A stretch of DNA of 64,000 nucleotides from Anaeramoeba ignava. Its lineage: Eukaryota; Metamonada; Anaeramoebidae. Every line of letters starts with the position of its first letter. The first letter of the stretch is position 1. Below the pieces are notes generated by a model. It ran no database searches and was not told where the DNA came from. It was given only the letters and a program-made list of their open reading frames with translations. Both the position numbers and the translations under genes were made by a program. The stretch is from the NCBI GenBank assembly GCA_028826165.1, contig JAPDFW010000133.1:62001-126000 (forward strand). The letters run 5' to 3'. Of the stretch, positions 24,196 through 38,239 are shown in pieces.

Positions 24196-24504
24196 CTTTT
24201 CCCTTCTTTTATCTTCTTCTCTTCTTCTCTTCTTGTTGGTTCTTCTTTCTTTTTTTTTTTGACCATTCCAAATTTTTTCTTCTCCTTTTTTTTTCCATTT
24301 TTTTTACTTTTTTTTTTTGCTTTTTTTTTTCTTTTTTTTTTTTGCTTTTTTTTTTTGTGATTTGATTTTTGTGTCTTTTTTTTTTTCTTTTTTCTACTTT
24401 TTTTTTTTACTCAAATTCAGAAAAAAAAAATAATAATATTTTTCCACCAAAAACTGAGCTGTAATAAACAAAAGACACAAGATTTCTAATCACAAAACTT
24501 ACCT
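24196..24504. other. Phosphatase 3' flank: pyrimidine runs, short unique segment
   Basis: Long T/C runs (24200-24420) are followed by about 60 bases of ordinary sequence containing taataaac. This may be part of the 3' UTR and polyadenylation region. No gene is seen. Confidence 0.4.
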
Positions 24505-26215
24505 TATTTTTGATTTGAATTTTGATTTAAATTATTTTTGATTTAAATTATTTTTGATTTAAATTATTTTTGATTTAAATTATTTTTAATTTAGATTATT
24601 TTTAATTTGGATTATTTTTGATTTAAATTATTTTTGATTTAAATTATTTTTGATTTAAATTATTTTTGATTTAAATTATTTTTGATTTAAATTATTTTTA
24701 ATTTAAATTATTTTTGATTTAAATTATTTTTGATTTAAATTAATTTTGATTTAAATTATTTTTGATTTGAATTATTTTTGATTTAAATTATTTTTGATTT
24801 GAATTATTTTTAATTTAAATTATTTTTGATTTAAATTATTTTTGATTTAAATTATTATTAATTTAAATTATTTTTGATTTAAATTATTTTTGATTTAAAT
24901 TATTTTTGATTTAAATTATTTTTGATTTAAATTATTTTTAATTTAAATTATTTTTGATTTAAATTATTTTTGATTTAAATTATTTTTGATTTAAATTATT
25001 TTTAATTTAAATTATTTTTGATTTAAATTATTTTTGATTTAAATTATTTTTGATTTAAATTATTTTTGATTTAAATTATTTTTGATTTAAATTATTTTTG
25101 ATTTAAATTATTTTTGATTTAAATTATTTTTGATTTAAATTATTTTTGATTTAAATTATTTTTAATTTAAATTATTTTTGATTTAAATTATTTTTGATTT
25201 AAATTATTTTTGATTTAAATTATTTTTGATTTAAATTATTTTTGATTTAAATTATTTTTGATTTAAATTATTTTTGATTTAAATTATTTTTGGATTTAAA
25301 TTATTTTTGATTTAAATTATTTTTGATTTAAATTATTTTTAATTTAGATTATTTTTGATTTAAATTATTTTTAATTTAAATTATTTTTGATTTAAATTAT
25401 TTTTAATTTAAATTATTTTTAATTTAGATTAAATTTTTGATTTAAATTATTTTTAATTTGATTTAAATTTTTGATTTAAATTATTTTTGATTTAGATTAT
25501 TTTTGATTTAGATTATTTTTGATTTAAATTATTTTTGATTTAAATTATTTTTGATTTAAATTATTTTTAATTTAAATTATTTTTGATTTAAATTATTTTT
25601 GATTTAGTTTAAATTTTTGATTTAAATTATTTTTGATTTAAATTATTTTTGATTTAAATTATTTTTAATTTAAATTATTTTTAATTTAAATTATTTTTGA
25701 TTTAAATTATTTTTGATTTAAATTATTTTTAATTTAAATTATTTTTAATTTAAATTTTTAATTTAAATTATTTTTAATTTAAATTATTTTTGATTTAAAT
25801 TTATTTTTGATTTAAATTATTTTTGATTTAAATTATTTTTGATTTTAAATTATTTTTGATTTAAATTATTTTGATTTAAATTATTTTTGATTTAAATTAT
25901 TTTTAATTTAAATTATTTTTGATTTAAATTATTTTTAATTTAGATTATTTTTGATTTAAATTATTTTTGATTTAAATTATTTTGATTTAAATTATTTTTA
26001 ATTTAAATTATTTTTGATTTAAATTATTTTTGATTTAGATTATTTTTGATTTAAATTATTTTTAATTTAAATTATTTTTGATTTAAATTATTTTTGATTA
26101 TTTGAATTATTTTTGATTTAAATTATTTTTAATTTAAATTATTTTTAATTTAAATTATTTTTAATTTAAATTTTTGATTTGATTTAAATTTTTGATTTGA
26201 ATTTTTATTTGATTA
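24505..26215. repeat. 16-bp satellite TGATTTAAATTATTTT
   Basis: About 1.7 kb of tgatttaaattatttt units make up this array, with an a/g variant at the second position of the unit (taattt...). Copies are very regular. It separates the phosphatase gene from the convergent 1287-codon gene. Confidence 0.92.
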
Positions 26216-26259
26216 ACATTTTTATTAACAAAATAATTTTTTCCTTTTTTTCTTTCTTC

Positions 26260-29200
26260 TTAAAATTTAAATTCACTGTTTGATTTTGAATCATGAACCA
26301 ATTCTAAATGTCTTTGAAACTCTTTTGAATCAAAAGTAGAAAACAAACAATCAGATTTCAAACAACAAAATTTATGAATATTTTTAACTGAAGGAAGAAA
26401 TTGGTCAGATTGAGCAAAATTCTGATCATGAATTTCCTCAAGAAAAGAGCGGAATCTCTGAGGGAAATTAAAAGAAGGAGAAGGAGAGAAAAAACGGGAA
26501 TTATTATTAGCAAAAGAACGGAAAAGATAAAGAGAACGCAACGGATGAACTGAACAATGAGGACAATTAGGATTTTTACACTTTGTGAAACTAGTAAAAT
26601 ACTGTCTCATGTCAATATGCTTAAAGAAGAAGATAAACTCCTGGCGCAGCTGGAAAAGCTTTGGATCTCCAGAGACCTCTTGCGGATCCGACGCAAGAAA
26701 CAGTCTCAAGAGATGGTAATCGTGGTAATAATCAGGGATCGATGAGTCAGGCGCATATTTAGCTTTGATTTCCAAGTCCGAAAACTGAAGCTCCTCAATA
26801 AACGAAATCAACTCTTTTGATGCATGACGGAATATGCTGTGTTCTTGCTTATTCAACTCTTTTTCCTGCAGATTTGCTTGGAAACAAGGTGGAGTTCTTT
26901 CGTTTTTATAACATGCACTTATTCCGTTATTTTTCATCTTCTTTCGGAAAATTTCCCAAAACTTCAACAACACATTTGTCTCGATAGAATGCGTGTTCCG
27001 ATCGCGTGATTGTGCGCTGCGTTTCTGGAAAGAATTATTTGGATCAGGTCCATAAGTTGAAATGGCCAAAAAATCAAGATCAAGATCTCTCCACAATCTT
27101 CCGAAATAAAATATCGCAATCAGAGACTGTGGATCGAGATCTGGATCGCCATAATCAACAACAAGACTCAGTGCTGGTTTGATTTCTGCTTGTTTTAGTA
27201 TTTTTATTATGTCATTCGCGTGAGTCTCTGCAGTCGTAACCACAAACTTCGAAGGTCTTAAAACAACGTCAATTGTTCCATGACTAGGAAAACCTAAATG
27301 CGGTCTTGATAAATCATCGATATATGTGTTTTTATCACTTTCAAAATGTGCAGTGAGAAACCCTGAAGGCACCAGATCATATCCAGGAAAAGGTCCCAAT
27401 AAATTTGCAAATTTTTGATCCGAAAACCGAAAAAATTGAGAAAGTTGGAACGACGTTTGGGTTGGTGAGCTGATCCCCAAATAAACAGATGGCAGACGGC
27501 TGCATATCATTAGTGTCATCTCTTCCGTGTTTTGCGATGCAAACTCCACTAAGTGTCTGATCTGTGTCTGGCAGAAACTTGAGTCAATATGCATGTCAAT
27601 GCGTGCAGTTGATTTTCCTCGATTGTTCTTCTCTATAAGTTTTTCTTCATCTCTTGCTAACGGACTGAATCTCTGCGAATCGTCGACAAAAAATTTGACA
27701 AGGTCTCCCGAGATGTCGATTGCGTTTTTGATCTTGCGTGAAGACTCCTGAAGAATCAATTCGCACATTTTTCTTGCTTCTTTCGGCAATTTTTCAATTA
27801 AATTTAAAGGAGAAAAAAAGTTTTTTTCTGAAGGAATCAAGTCAAATATTCTTTTACTTGAATCGGCAAAAAAAGAGGGGATTTTCTGCTTTTTTTGGGG
27901 GGATATTTTTTTGTTTTTCTTTTCTTTAGTTTTGTCCGTTTCTGATCCGCTCAAGATCTCTTCATCAATCTTCATAAACTCCTCAAATTGTTTCTTGTTC
28001 TCAAGTGTGTGCATGTTGAGAAAGATGGATCGTTGGTTTCTTTTGATGCGAAAAAGTGGGCATCTTTTTGTCAATTGGATCTCCAGTGAATTTGAAAGGG
28101 TTGGCGGTATTGTATATTTGTCCAGAATATACTTGAGATCAACCGCGTTAATGTTTTTCATTTCGTGGATAAAGCTGGACATTTTTGTGTGCGGCATTGG
28201 ATACAATTCCTCACCCAAATTGATAAGATGAATCAATTTTTTTTGGGATTCATACCATTCTGCAGAATTTATTCCTGAAATTTCAGTTGTTAAGTCGCCA
28301 TTTTGGTTTTCTGAAAAACCCAATGAATTGTAATTGAACCGATCGTCAAAACGCATGTCGTGAAACTGGTAAGGAAGGGGATCAATCGAGTAAATATCGT
28401 GTTCTGTTTGCATGTCATCAAATTCAAAAAAAAACGGATTTGATTGGGATTGCAATGGGTCTTCAAATCGTGTATTAAGCCCCAACCCCCTTGATTGTGA
28501 ATTCTCAAAAATCTCTTTTGTGATGAACAAATCATTTCCCAAAAACGATGGGTTCTTGTTGTTAATTCTAAATTCTCTCGCCCAATTTTCGGGTGAAAAT
28601 CTGATATCAAATGCGTTTTGTGGATCTAAATTCATATCAAATTGCTGTTTTGGATTCATGTTTATTTGGTTTGTTTTCATCAGTTCCTTTTCTTCTATTA
28701 TTTCTTGTTTGTTTTGTAATTTATTTGTGGAGTCTATTTCGTTTGTATTGATAAGATGCTTGTTTTCGAATATAAATGCATTTTGATTTTGAATTTGATT
28801 TTGAATTTGATTTTGAATTTGATTTTCTGAATTAAATGTTTCGTTTAAAAGTTTGTCCAAATTTTCAATTGGATCATCAATTTGGTTCTTGCGCTTTTTC
28901 TCTTTTCTTGTTTGCGGATTTGTTTTGATGAATGAATTGATTGTATTATCACTTCTAGAGCGTATTATAGAATCATCAAAAAAATCATTTTGAATTTGAT
29001 TTTGATTTTGATTTTGAATTTGAATTTGATTTTGAATTTGAATTTGAATTTGATTTTGAATTTGAATTTGATTTTGATTTTGATTTTGATTTTGAATTTG
29101 ATTTTGATTTTGATTTTGATTTTGAATTTCATTTAGATTTTGATTTTGATTTTGATTTTCATTTTCATTTTGATTTTCATTTAGTCGATCTTTGCTTCTT

Positions 29201-30123
29201 GTTCGCATTTTTTCCTTTGTAAATTCTTGTTCACCAGGCGAAAATGAATTTGCCTTTTTAATTTTCGTTTTTGAATAAGTTTTTTCTTTTTTCTTGCTCT
29301 TCTTTTTTTTACTTTTTTTCTTTTCATCCTTGTTTTTCTTCTCCCTTTTCTTTTTCTCCTTGTTTTTCTTTTTAACTTCCTCATTCCTCAGCGCTGTTAC
29401 ACTTGTTCTTTGTCTATATATGCGTTTTCTTAGTCTTTTTTTAGCCGACAAAATCAATCCAATAAAATCTTGTAAATTTGAAAGAAAACCCAAAATTTGA
29501 TCCGAATCACCAATCATTTCCTCAGTTGGTAAATGAGTCAAACCATGAAGAGCCGCACATATATCCAGGAAACTATTTTCCACAGATTCAATACTCTGGG
29601 CAAGAACTGTTTTCTGCTGTGGCGGACGCTTTAAATTATTCTCATATTCCTCTTTCAATTTCGCATAATTAATCCAATGCTTTGCTGTTGTTTTGAGGTT
29701 CTGGATCAGATTATGATTTTTTTTGAGCTGAGACGGGAGAATCAATTCAGGAGAACATTTGCTAATAAGTTGTGCTAAAGCATCAGATGGACTGATCGAC
29801 TTTACTTTTTTCTTTTTTACTTTTTGTTTTTTTGGCATTTTTTTCTTTTTTGTTTGTCTAACTTCAGGTTGCCATCCTTTTGTATAATTTCTAACATATT
29901 CTGTATCTGATTTCACTTGATTCCATTCTTTTTGTGCTTTTTGAAAGATTTTTTCTTTTGATTCGTCACCTGAATAATTAGAAAAAAAACAGTTGACAAA
30001 ATATTCATAAAGATTTCGCGGTTTTTTATAAATTGCTTGTATTTTTTGTTTTGATTTCGATTTTTTTTGCTTTTGATTTTCTTTTTCTTTTTCTTTTTCT
30101 TTTTCTTTTTCTTTTGGCAACAT
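26260..30123 (-). CDS. Intronless 1287-aa protein, possible domesticated DDE transposase with C-terminal zinc fingers
   Basis: I do not recognise a named gene. The start ATG at 30123 opens a Lys/Glu run. A basic region follows to about residue 120, then Lys-rich and Asn/Gln/Ile repeats (about 260-480). A long ordinary-composition half runs from about 650 to 1287. There, KFVVTTAETHANDIIKIL, then LSLVVDYGDPDLDP (Asp990 region), IFYFGRLWRDLDLDFLAI and STYGPDPNNSFQKRS (1022-1036) recall the conserved tail of DDE-type transposase-like orphan proteins (HA-x-(D/E), DGGPD, LDLD, NPVER). In those proteins the NPVER Glu would be catalytic; here it is Gln/Lys. The C-terminus has C1182-x4-C-x2-C1190 and a C2H2-like finger C1254-x4-C1259-x12-H1272-x4-H1277. 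The gene has no intron and uses CGN and other GC-rich codons, unlike its neighbours. The transposase reading is inference. Confidence 0.7.
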   Translation of the reverse strand: MLPKEKEKEKEKEKENQKQKKSKSKQKIQAIYKKPRNLYEYFVNCFFSNYSGDESKEKIFQKAQKEWNQVKSDTEYVRNYTKGWQPEVRQTKKKKMPKKQKVKKKKVKSISPSDALAQLISKCSPELILPSQLKKNHNLIQNLKTTAKHWINYAKLKEEYENNLKRPPQQKTVLAQSIESVENSFLDICAALHGLTHLPTEEMIGDSDQILGFLSNLQDFIGLILSAKKRLRKRIYRQRTSVTALRNEEVKKKNKEKKKREKKNKDEKKKSKKKKSKKKEKTYSKTKIKKANSFSPGEQEFTKEKMRTRSKDRLNENQNENENQNQNQNLNEIQNQNQNQNQIQNQNQNQNQIQIQNQIQIQIQNQIQIQNQNQNQIQNDFFDDSIIRSRSDNTINSFIKTNPQTRKEKKRKNQIDDPIENLDKLLNETFNSENQIQNQIQNQIQNQNAFIFENKHLINTNEIDSTNKLQNKQEIIEEKELMKTNQINMNPKQQFDMNLDPQNAFDIRFSPENWAREFRINNKNPSFLGNDLFITKEIFENSQSRGLGLNTRFEDPLQSQSNPFFFEFDDMQTEHDIYSIDPLPYQFHDMRFDDRFNYNSLGFSENQNGDLTTEISGINSAEWYESQKKLIHLINLGEELYPMPHTKMSSFIHEMKNINAVDLKYILDKYTIPPTLSNSLEIQLTKRCPLFRIKRNQRSIFLNMHTLENKKQFEEFMKIDEEILSGSETDKTKEKKNKKISPQKKQKIPSFFADSSKRIFDLIPSEKNFFSPLNLIEKLPKEARKMCELILQESSRKIKNAIDISGDLVKFFVDDSQRFSPLARDEEKLIEKNNRGKSTARIDMHIDSSFCQTQIRHLVEFASQNTEEMTLMICSRLPSVYLGISSPTQTSFQLSQFFRFSDQKFANLLGPFPGYDLVPSGFLTAHFESDKNTYIDDLSRPHLGFPSHGTIDVVLRPSKFVVTTAETHANDIIKILKQAEIKPALSLVVDYGDPDLDPQSLIAIFYFGRLWRDLDLDFLAISTYGPDPNNSFQKRSAQSRDRNTHSIETNVLLKFWEIFRKKMKNNGISACYKNERTPPCFQANLQEKELNKQEHSIFRHASKELISFIEELQFSDLEIKAKYAPDSSIPDYYHDYHLLRLFLASDPQEVSGDPKLFQLRQEFIFFFKHIDMRQYFTSFTKCKNPNCPHCSVHPLRSLYLFRSFANNNSRFFSPSPSFNFPQRFRSFLEEIHDQNFAQSDQFLPSVKNIHKFCCLKSDCLFSTFDSKEFQRHLELVHDSKSNSEFKF

Positions 30124-30359
30124 GTTTAGTTTATTTTCTAAATATTAAAAATTATAAATTAAAAACAAAAATGAATTTTTTTTTTTTTTGTAAATTTTTA
30201 TTTTTTGTAAATTATTTTTTTTTGAATGTTTCAAAAAAAATGTTTAAAGAAAAACAATTAGTTTCATTTTTATTAATAAAACCCAATTCAAAAGCTGTTT
30301 AAATTTACCATTTTTTTTTCCAACAAATCTTTAAAATAATCTTTTTTAATTTCTTAAAT
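30124..30359. other. 5' flank of the 1287-codon gene
   Basis: This is an AT-rich stretch with a poly-T block. Short open frames on the plus strand are low complexity and not credible. It is likely promoter and 5' UTR. Confidence 0.4.
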
Positions 30360-31990
30360 TTAATTAATTTTCTTAATAAAATAAAATAAATCAAAAAAAG
30401 GATTATTAATTATTTTTACTATTTATTTATTAAAAGATTTAATTTTATAATTAAATATTATTAGCCCCTTATTATTTAATTTTCTTTTTTTGATCAAATC
30501 CAAAATAAAAAAATAAATAAATTTAATCAATTTTCTTAATAAAATAAAATAAATCAAAAAAGGGATTATTAAATATTTTCATTATTTATTTATTAAAAGA
30601 TTTAATTTTCTAATTAAAATATTATTAAACCCTTATTATTTAATTTTCTTTTTTTGATCAAATCCAAAATGAAAAAATAAATAAATTTAATCAATTTTCT
30701 TAATAAAATAAAATAAATCAAAAAAAGGATTATTAAATATTTTTATTATTTATTTATTAAAAGATTTAATTTTCTAATTTAAATATTATTAACCCTTATT
30801 ATTTAATTTTCTTTTTTTGATCAAATCCAAAATGAAAAATAAATAAATTTAATCAATTTTCTTAATAAAATAAAATAAATCAAAAAAAGGATTATTAAAT
30901 ATTTTTATTATTTATTTATTAAAAGATTTAATTTTCTAATTAAAATATTATTAACCCCTTATTATTTAATTTTCTTTTTTTGATCAAATCTAAAATAAAA
31001 AAATAAATAAATTTAATCAATTTTCTTAATAAAATAAATTAAATCAAAAAAAGGATTATTAAGTATTTTTATTATTTATTTATTAAAAGATTTAATTTTA
31101 TAATTAAAATATTATAAAACCCTTATTATTTAATTTTCTTTTTTTGATCAAATCTAAAATGAAAAAATAAATAAATTTAATCAATTTTCTTAATAAAATA
31201 AAATAAATCATAAAAAGGATTATTAAGTATTTTTATTATTTATTTATTAAAAGATTTAATTTTATAATTTAAATATTATTAACCCCTTATTATTTAATTT
31301 TCTTTTTTTGATCAAATCCAAAAAGAAAAAATAAATAAATTTAATCAATTTTCTTAATAAAATAAAATAAATCATAAAAAGGATTATTAATTATTTTCAT
31401 TATTTATTTATTAAAAGATTTAATTTTCTAATTAAAATATTATTAACCCCTTATTATTTAATTTTCTTTTTGATCAAATCCAAAAATAAAAATAAATAAA
31501 TTTAATCAATTTTCTTAATAAAATAAAATAAATCAAAAAGGATTATTAAATATTTTTATTATTTATTTATTAAAAGATTTAATTTTCTAATTAAAACTAT
31601 TATTAAACCCTTATTATTTAATTTTCTTTTTGATCAAATCCAAAAATGAAAAATAAATAAATTTAATCAATTTTCTTAATAAAATAAAATAAATCATAAA
31701 AAGGATTATTAAATATTTTTATTATTTATTTATTAAAAGATTTAATTTTATAATTAAAATATTATTAAACCCTTATTATTTAATTTTCTTTTTTTGATCA
31801 AATCTAAAATGAAAAAATAAATAAATTTAATCAATTTTCTTAATAAAATAAAATAAATCAAAAAAAGGATTATTAATTATTTTTATTATTTATTTATTAA
31901 AAGATTTAATTTTATAATTAAAATATTATTAACCCCTTATTATTTAATTTTCTTTTTTTGATCAAATCTAAAATGAAAAAATAAATAAAA
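30360..31990. repeat. Satellite array, about 162-bp unit, 10 copies
   Basis: The word tttttgatcaaatc recurs near 30492, 30656, 30820, 30982, 31146, 31308, 31468, 31632, 31796 and 31957. The unit also contains a conserved ggattattaa and an accccttattatttaattttc block. Copies are about 95% alike by eye, making it more homogeneous than the 1.1-3.9 kb array. It separates the 1287-codon gene from the Rab gene. Confidence 0.92.
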
Positions 31991-32046
31991 ATTGCTTTTT
32001 TATTTCAATTGCAATTTAAATGAAAAAAAAAAATATTTTTTTTATT

Positions 32047-35205
<3,159 letters not shown>

Positions 35206-35420
35206 TCAATAAAATAAAATAAATTTGTTTTTGTTTTTGTTTTTGTTTTTGTTTTGAATAAAAGAAAAGAAAAAGGAAAAAAAATGAAAAAGTTTTTCAG
35301 AATTTTTTCTTCTTTTAAATTCTTTTATTCTTTTTTTGGATACCTCAATCTTAATTCTTTTTTTTTTTTATTAAAATTTTTTTTTTAAATAGTGTTTTAA
35401 TTCTTCTTTTGTTTTTCATC

Positions 35421-36893
35421 TTAATTGAAAAATACTTCAATTGCTTTATTTTTCCATTCACTAAATTTTCCAGCCAGATATTTCTTTCTCAATCTGGAAT
35501 TTTTATTAATTCCTTTAGGTAAATCATAAACTAATCCAAATTCCGAATACCAATTATCAAAATCTCCATCAGGATCTCTACTATCATTAAAAAAACAAAA
35601 ATCACCATCTCCAAAAATTGGGCCTGAATCATAATCATAAAAAATAGCCTTATCTTCTTTTCCTTTACTGACTAAAAATTTTTCTGGTTTTCTTTTTTCA
35701 TTTCCACCTTTTAGTGAAAATATAAATGCTTTTTCATCTCGAATTGCTTTAGATTCTTCTTTTTCATTAGTTTGCTTTATAAATCCTACTTCTGTAAATC
35801 CCCCAAAAATATAATCTTCCTTTGTTTGAACCAAAACTAGTGTTTTTCCCTTTCCATCACATTTTTGATGGAAAGATCTTGCATTCATTCCATCTTTTTT
35901 TGCTGAATATCCCAATTTTAATTTTCTAAAAAAAATTGGATCGTTGATCCAAAAATATAATTTCTTTATCAATTCTCTTTCATTGTATAAAACGGAATCT
36001 TTTGGGAAATGGATTCTTGGTTGAAACATCAATAAAGAATCACTTTTTTCGCTTTTTTCGCTTTTTTCACTTTTTTTGCTTTTTTCTTGATTTTCTTCAA
36101 AATTTAAAATTTCTGAATAAATTTCTTTTGAAATTAATTTAAATTCCCAAATTTTCTCAACTTCTTCTTTTTCAATTTCACAAAATCGGATTTTCTTGAT
36201 CAAATTCTTCATTTTAACTGCTAATTTATCATTTTCACAATTCGATAAATTTTCAATTCCAATTGGATTGTTAATATTGAATTGAGCCCATTTGATTAAA
36301 GTATGCAATAAATTAAGTTCATTTTCAACAATTAAATCATCATTTTCCAAAATCAACCCAAATTCTTCTTCATCCATTTTAAAGTATAATTGATTTTCAA
36401 TAATTTTATCAAAATTAAGAGCAATAACTTCCATGCATTTTTTATAAATTTGATCCAAATTAAACTGTTTTGCAATTTCCAAAATTTCAACTGAATTTTC
36501 AAAAGAAATATTTTCCGAAGCACATTTTCCAAGAAAAACAAAAAGTTCTGGATCATTAACAAGAAATTTCTGGAATTGGATCATTAACTCAATCACATTT
36601 TGTGGATCAACTTGAATATTTCCTGTATAAATATATTGCAATATTTTCTTCATAATTTCAAAAGAAACATCCAATTCAACTTTTCCTTCTTGATCTTCTT
36701 TCATTTTACTTCTAAATAATCCCTTGAAATATTCACTTCTGCTCGCAAGAATTATTCGATGACAATAAAAAATCTTCTTTTCTTTTTGCTCTTTTGAAAT
36801 TGTTGTTTCTAAATTCGGAACGTGAATTTGAAAGTCACTAAAATTATTTTCTTTTTCTAAAAAAATATTTTCTTCAATATTTTTTGAAAGCAA
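35421..36893 (-). CDS. BTB/POZ-BACK-TLDc protein
   Basis: This is a likely Cullin-3 adaptor-type protein. It has a BTB domain (about residues 15-115: NFSDFQIHV, FYCHRIILASRSEYFKGLF, ILQYIYTGNI), a BACK-like helical region (about 115-270) and a C-terminal TLDc domain (about 305-490: KLGYSAKKDGMNARSFHQKC, YIFGGFTEVGF, AFIFSLKGG, GPIFGDGDFCFFND). It is one exon and ends in TAA. The N-terminus is unresolved. The open frame begins with a TTG, no in-frame ATG precedes the BTB, and an in-frame stop sits at 36945-36947. An ATG at 36991 lies in another frame and opens a Lys-rich leader that overlaps the BTB frame, so a one-base indel in the A-rich leader would join them. Confidence 0.88.
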   Translation of the reverse strand: MLSKNIEENIFLEKENNFSDFQIHVPNLETTISKEQKEKKIFYCHRIILASRSEYFKGLFRSKMKEDQEGKVELDVSFEIMKKILQYIYTGNIQVDPQNVIELMIQFQKFLVNDPELFVFLGKCASENISFENSVEILEIAKQFNLDQIYKKCMEVIALNFDKIIENQLYFKMDEEEFGLILENDDLIVENELNLLHTLIKWAQFNINNPIGIENLSNCENDKLAVKMKNLIKKIRFCEIEKEEVEKIWEFKLISKEIYSEILNFEENQEKSKKSEKSEKSEKSDSLLMFQPRIHFPKDSVLYNERELIKKLYFWINDPIFFRKLKLGYSAKKDGMNARSFHQKCDGKGKTLVLVQTKEDYIFGGFTEVGFIKQTNEKEESKAIRDEKAFIFSLKGGNEKRKPEKFLVSKGKEDKAIFYDYDSGPIFGDGDFCFFNDSRDPDGDFDNWYSEFGLVYDLPKGINKNSRLRKKYLAGKFSEWKNKAIEVFFN

Positions 36894-37187
36894 ATTAAAA
36901 TTTTGAAATGAATAAGTTTTTGTTTCGTTTTCTTTTGCTTCTTTTTAGTTTGCTTTTTTTTTGGTTTTTTTTTGATTCTTGATTTTTTCATTTTGTTTTT
37001 TAAAATAAAAAATAAAAAATGAAAAATGAAAAATGAATTTTATTCAAAAAAAATTTATTTACATTAAAATAAATTCTCTTTTGAAATAATTCTTATTGTT
37101 TTTTTTTTATAAATAAATTGAGAATAATCAAATTAAGATTTTATTTTTCTTTTTCTCTTTTCCTTAATTTTCAAGAAAAGAAACAAA
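36894..37187. other. Spacer between BTB-TLDc and the Q/N-rich gene
   Basis: This A/T-run-rich sequence includes the possible Lys-rich leader of the BTB-TLDc gene (ATG 36991). No other feature is seen. Confidence 0.4.
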
Positions 37188-38237
37188 TTATTTTTTGCAA
37201 ATATCTTCAAAAATAGAAGAATCTAATAAAAATGAAATATCTTCATTATTTTCAATAGTTTCATTATTTTCATTATTTCCAATATTTCCAATATTTAAAT
37301 TTTGTTGATTTTTTTGAGGTGATTTTGGTAATTTTTTAATTTGGATTTTCGGATCAATTTTTGGAATTGATAAAATGAAAGGATTTTGGGAAGAGTGTGT
37401 GACTTTTTCAATTTGATTTTGATTTTGATTTTGATTTTGATTTTGATTTTGATTTTCAATTTGATTTTCAATTTGATTTTCAATTTGATTTTGATTTTGA
37501 TTTTCAATTTGATTTTGATTTTGATTTTGATTTTGATTTTCAATTTGATATTGATTTTGATTTTCAATTTGATTTTGATTTTGATTTTCAATTTGATTTT
37601 CAATTTGATTTTCAATTTGATTTTGATTTTGATTTTGATTTTGATTTTGATTTTGATTTTCAATTTGATTTTGATTTTGATTTTGATTTTGATTTTCAAT
37701 TTGATTTTGATTTTGATTTTGATTTTGATTTTCAATTTGATTTTGATTTTGATTTTGATTTTGATTTTCAATTTGATTTTGATTTTGATTTTGATTTTGA
37801 TTTTCAATTTGATTTTGATTTTGATTTTCAATTTGATTTTCAATTTGATTTTGATTTTGATTTTGATTTTGATTTTCAATTTGATTTTGATTTTGATTTT
37901 CAATTTGATTTTCAATTTGATTTTCAATTTGATTTTCAATTTGATTTTCAATTTGATTACTTTGATCTAAATTTAAAATATGTTTTAATGGTTGAAATTT
38001 TTCAAATTCTCCAAAATTAATTGGCAAATTTTGATTGGTTTGTGTTTTTGTATCTTTTCCAAAAATTTTCTTCAAATCTGAGAAATAGTTATTAATTTGA
38101 GGAAATTTAGTTGAAGGTGAAAAATTAAATTTTAAATTTGTATTTAAATTTGTATTTAGATTTGTATTTAGATTTGTATTTAGATTTGGATTTAAATTTG
38201 GATTTAGATTTGTATTTAGATTTGGATTTAGATTTGG
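37188..38237 (-). CDS. Q/N/E-repeat C-terminal coding segment, continuation of the RRM gene
   Basis: Reading right to left, NPNLNTNL repeats lead into a unique stretch (FPQINNYFSDLKKIFGKD), then a long run of IENQ and NQNQ repeats. It ends in ordinary sequence (SIPKIDPKIQIKKLPKSPQ...) closing at FEDICKK and a stop. There is no own ATG. The NPNL/NTNL repeat is the same as at the end of the RRM frame just to the right, which stops at 38240 in another frame. I therefore treat this as the displaced C-terminus of that gene rather than a separate one. The function is unknown. The repeats suggest a disordered, possibly prion-like tail. Confidence 0.55.
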   Translation of the reverse strand, partial: PNLNPNLNTNLNPNLNPNLNTNLNTNLNTNLNTNLKFNFSPSTKFPQINNYFSDLKKIFGKDTKTQTNQNLPINFGEFEKFQPLKHILNLDQSNQIENQIENQIENQIENQIENQNQNQIENQNQNQNQNQIENQIENQNQNQIENQNQNQNQNQIENQNQNQNQNQIENQNQNQNQNQIENQNQNQNQNQIENQNQNQNQNQNQNQIENQIENQIENQNQNQIENQNQYQIENQNQNQNQNQIENQNQNQIENQIENQIENQNQNQNQNQNQNQIEKVTHSSQNPFILSIPKIDPKIQIKKLPKSPQKNQQNLNIGNIGNNENNETIENNEDISFLLDSSIFEDICKK

Positions 38238-38239
38238 AT

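Noticed and set aside
26557-27009. Plus-strand small genes inside the transposase-like gene
   Set aside because: They lie entirely within the opposite coding frame, with no domain or start context.
28290-28786. Open frames of 106-124 codons on both strands within the 1287-codon gene
   Set aside because: They overlap the long frame and have no recognisable motif. The higher GC content of this gene simply lowers stop frequency.
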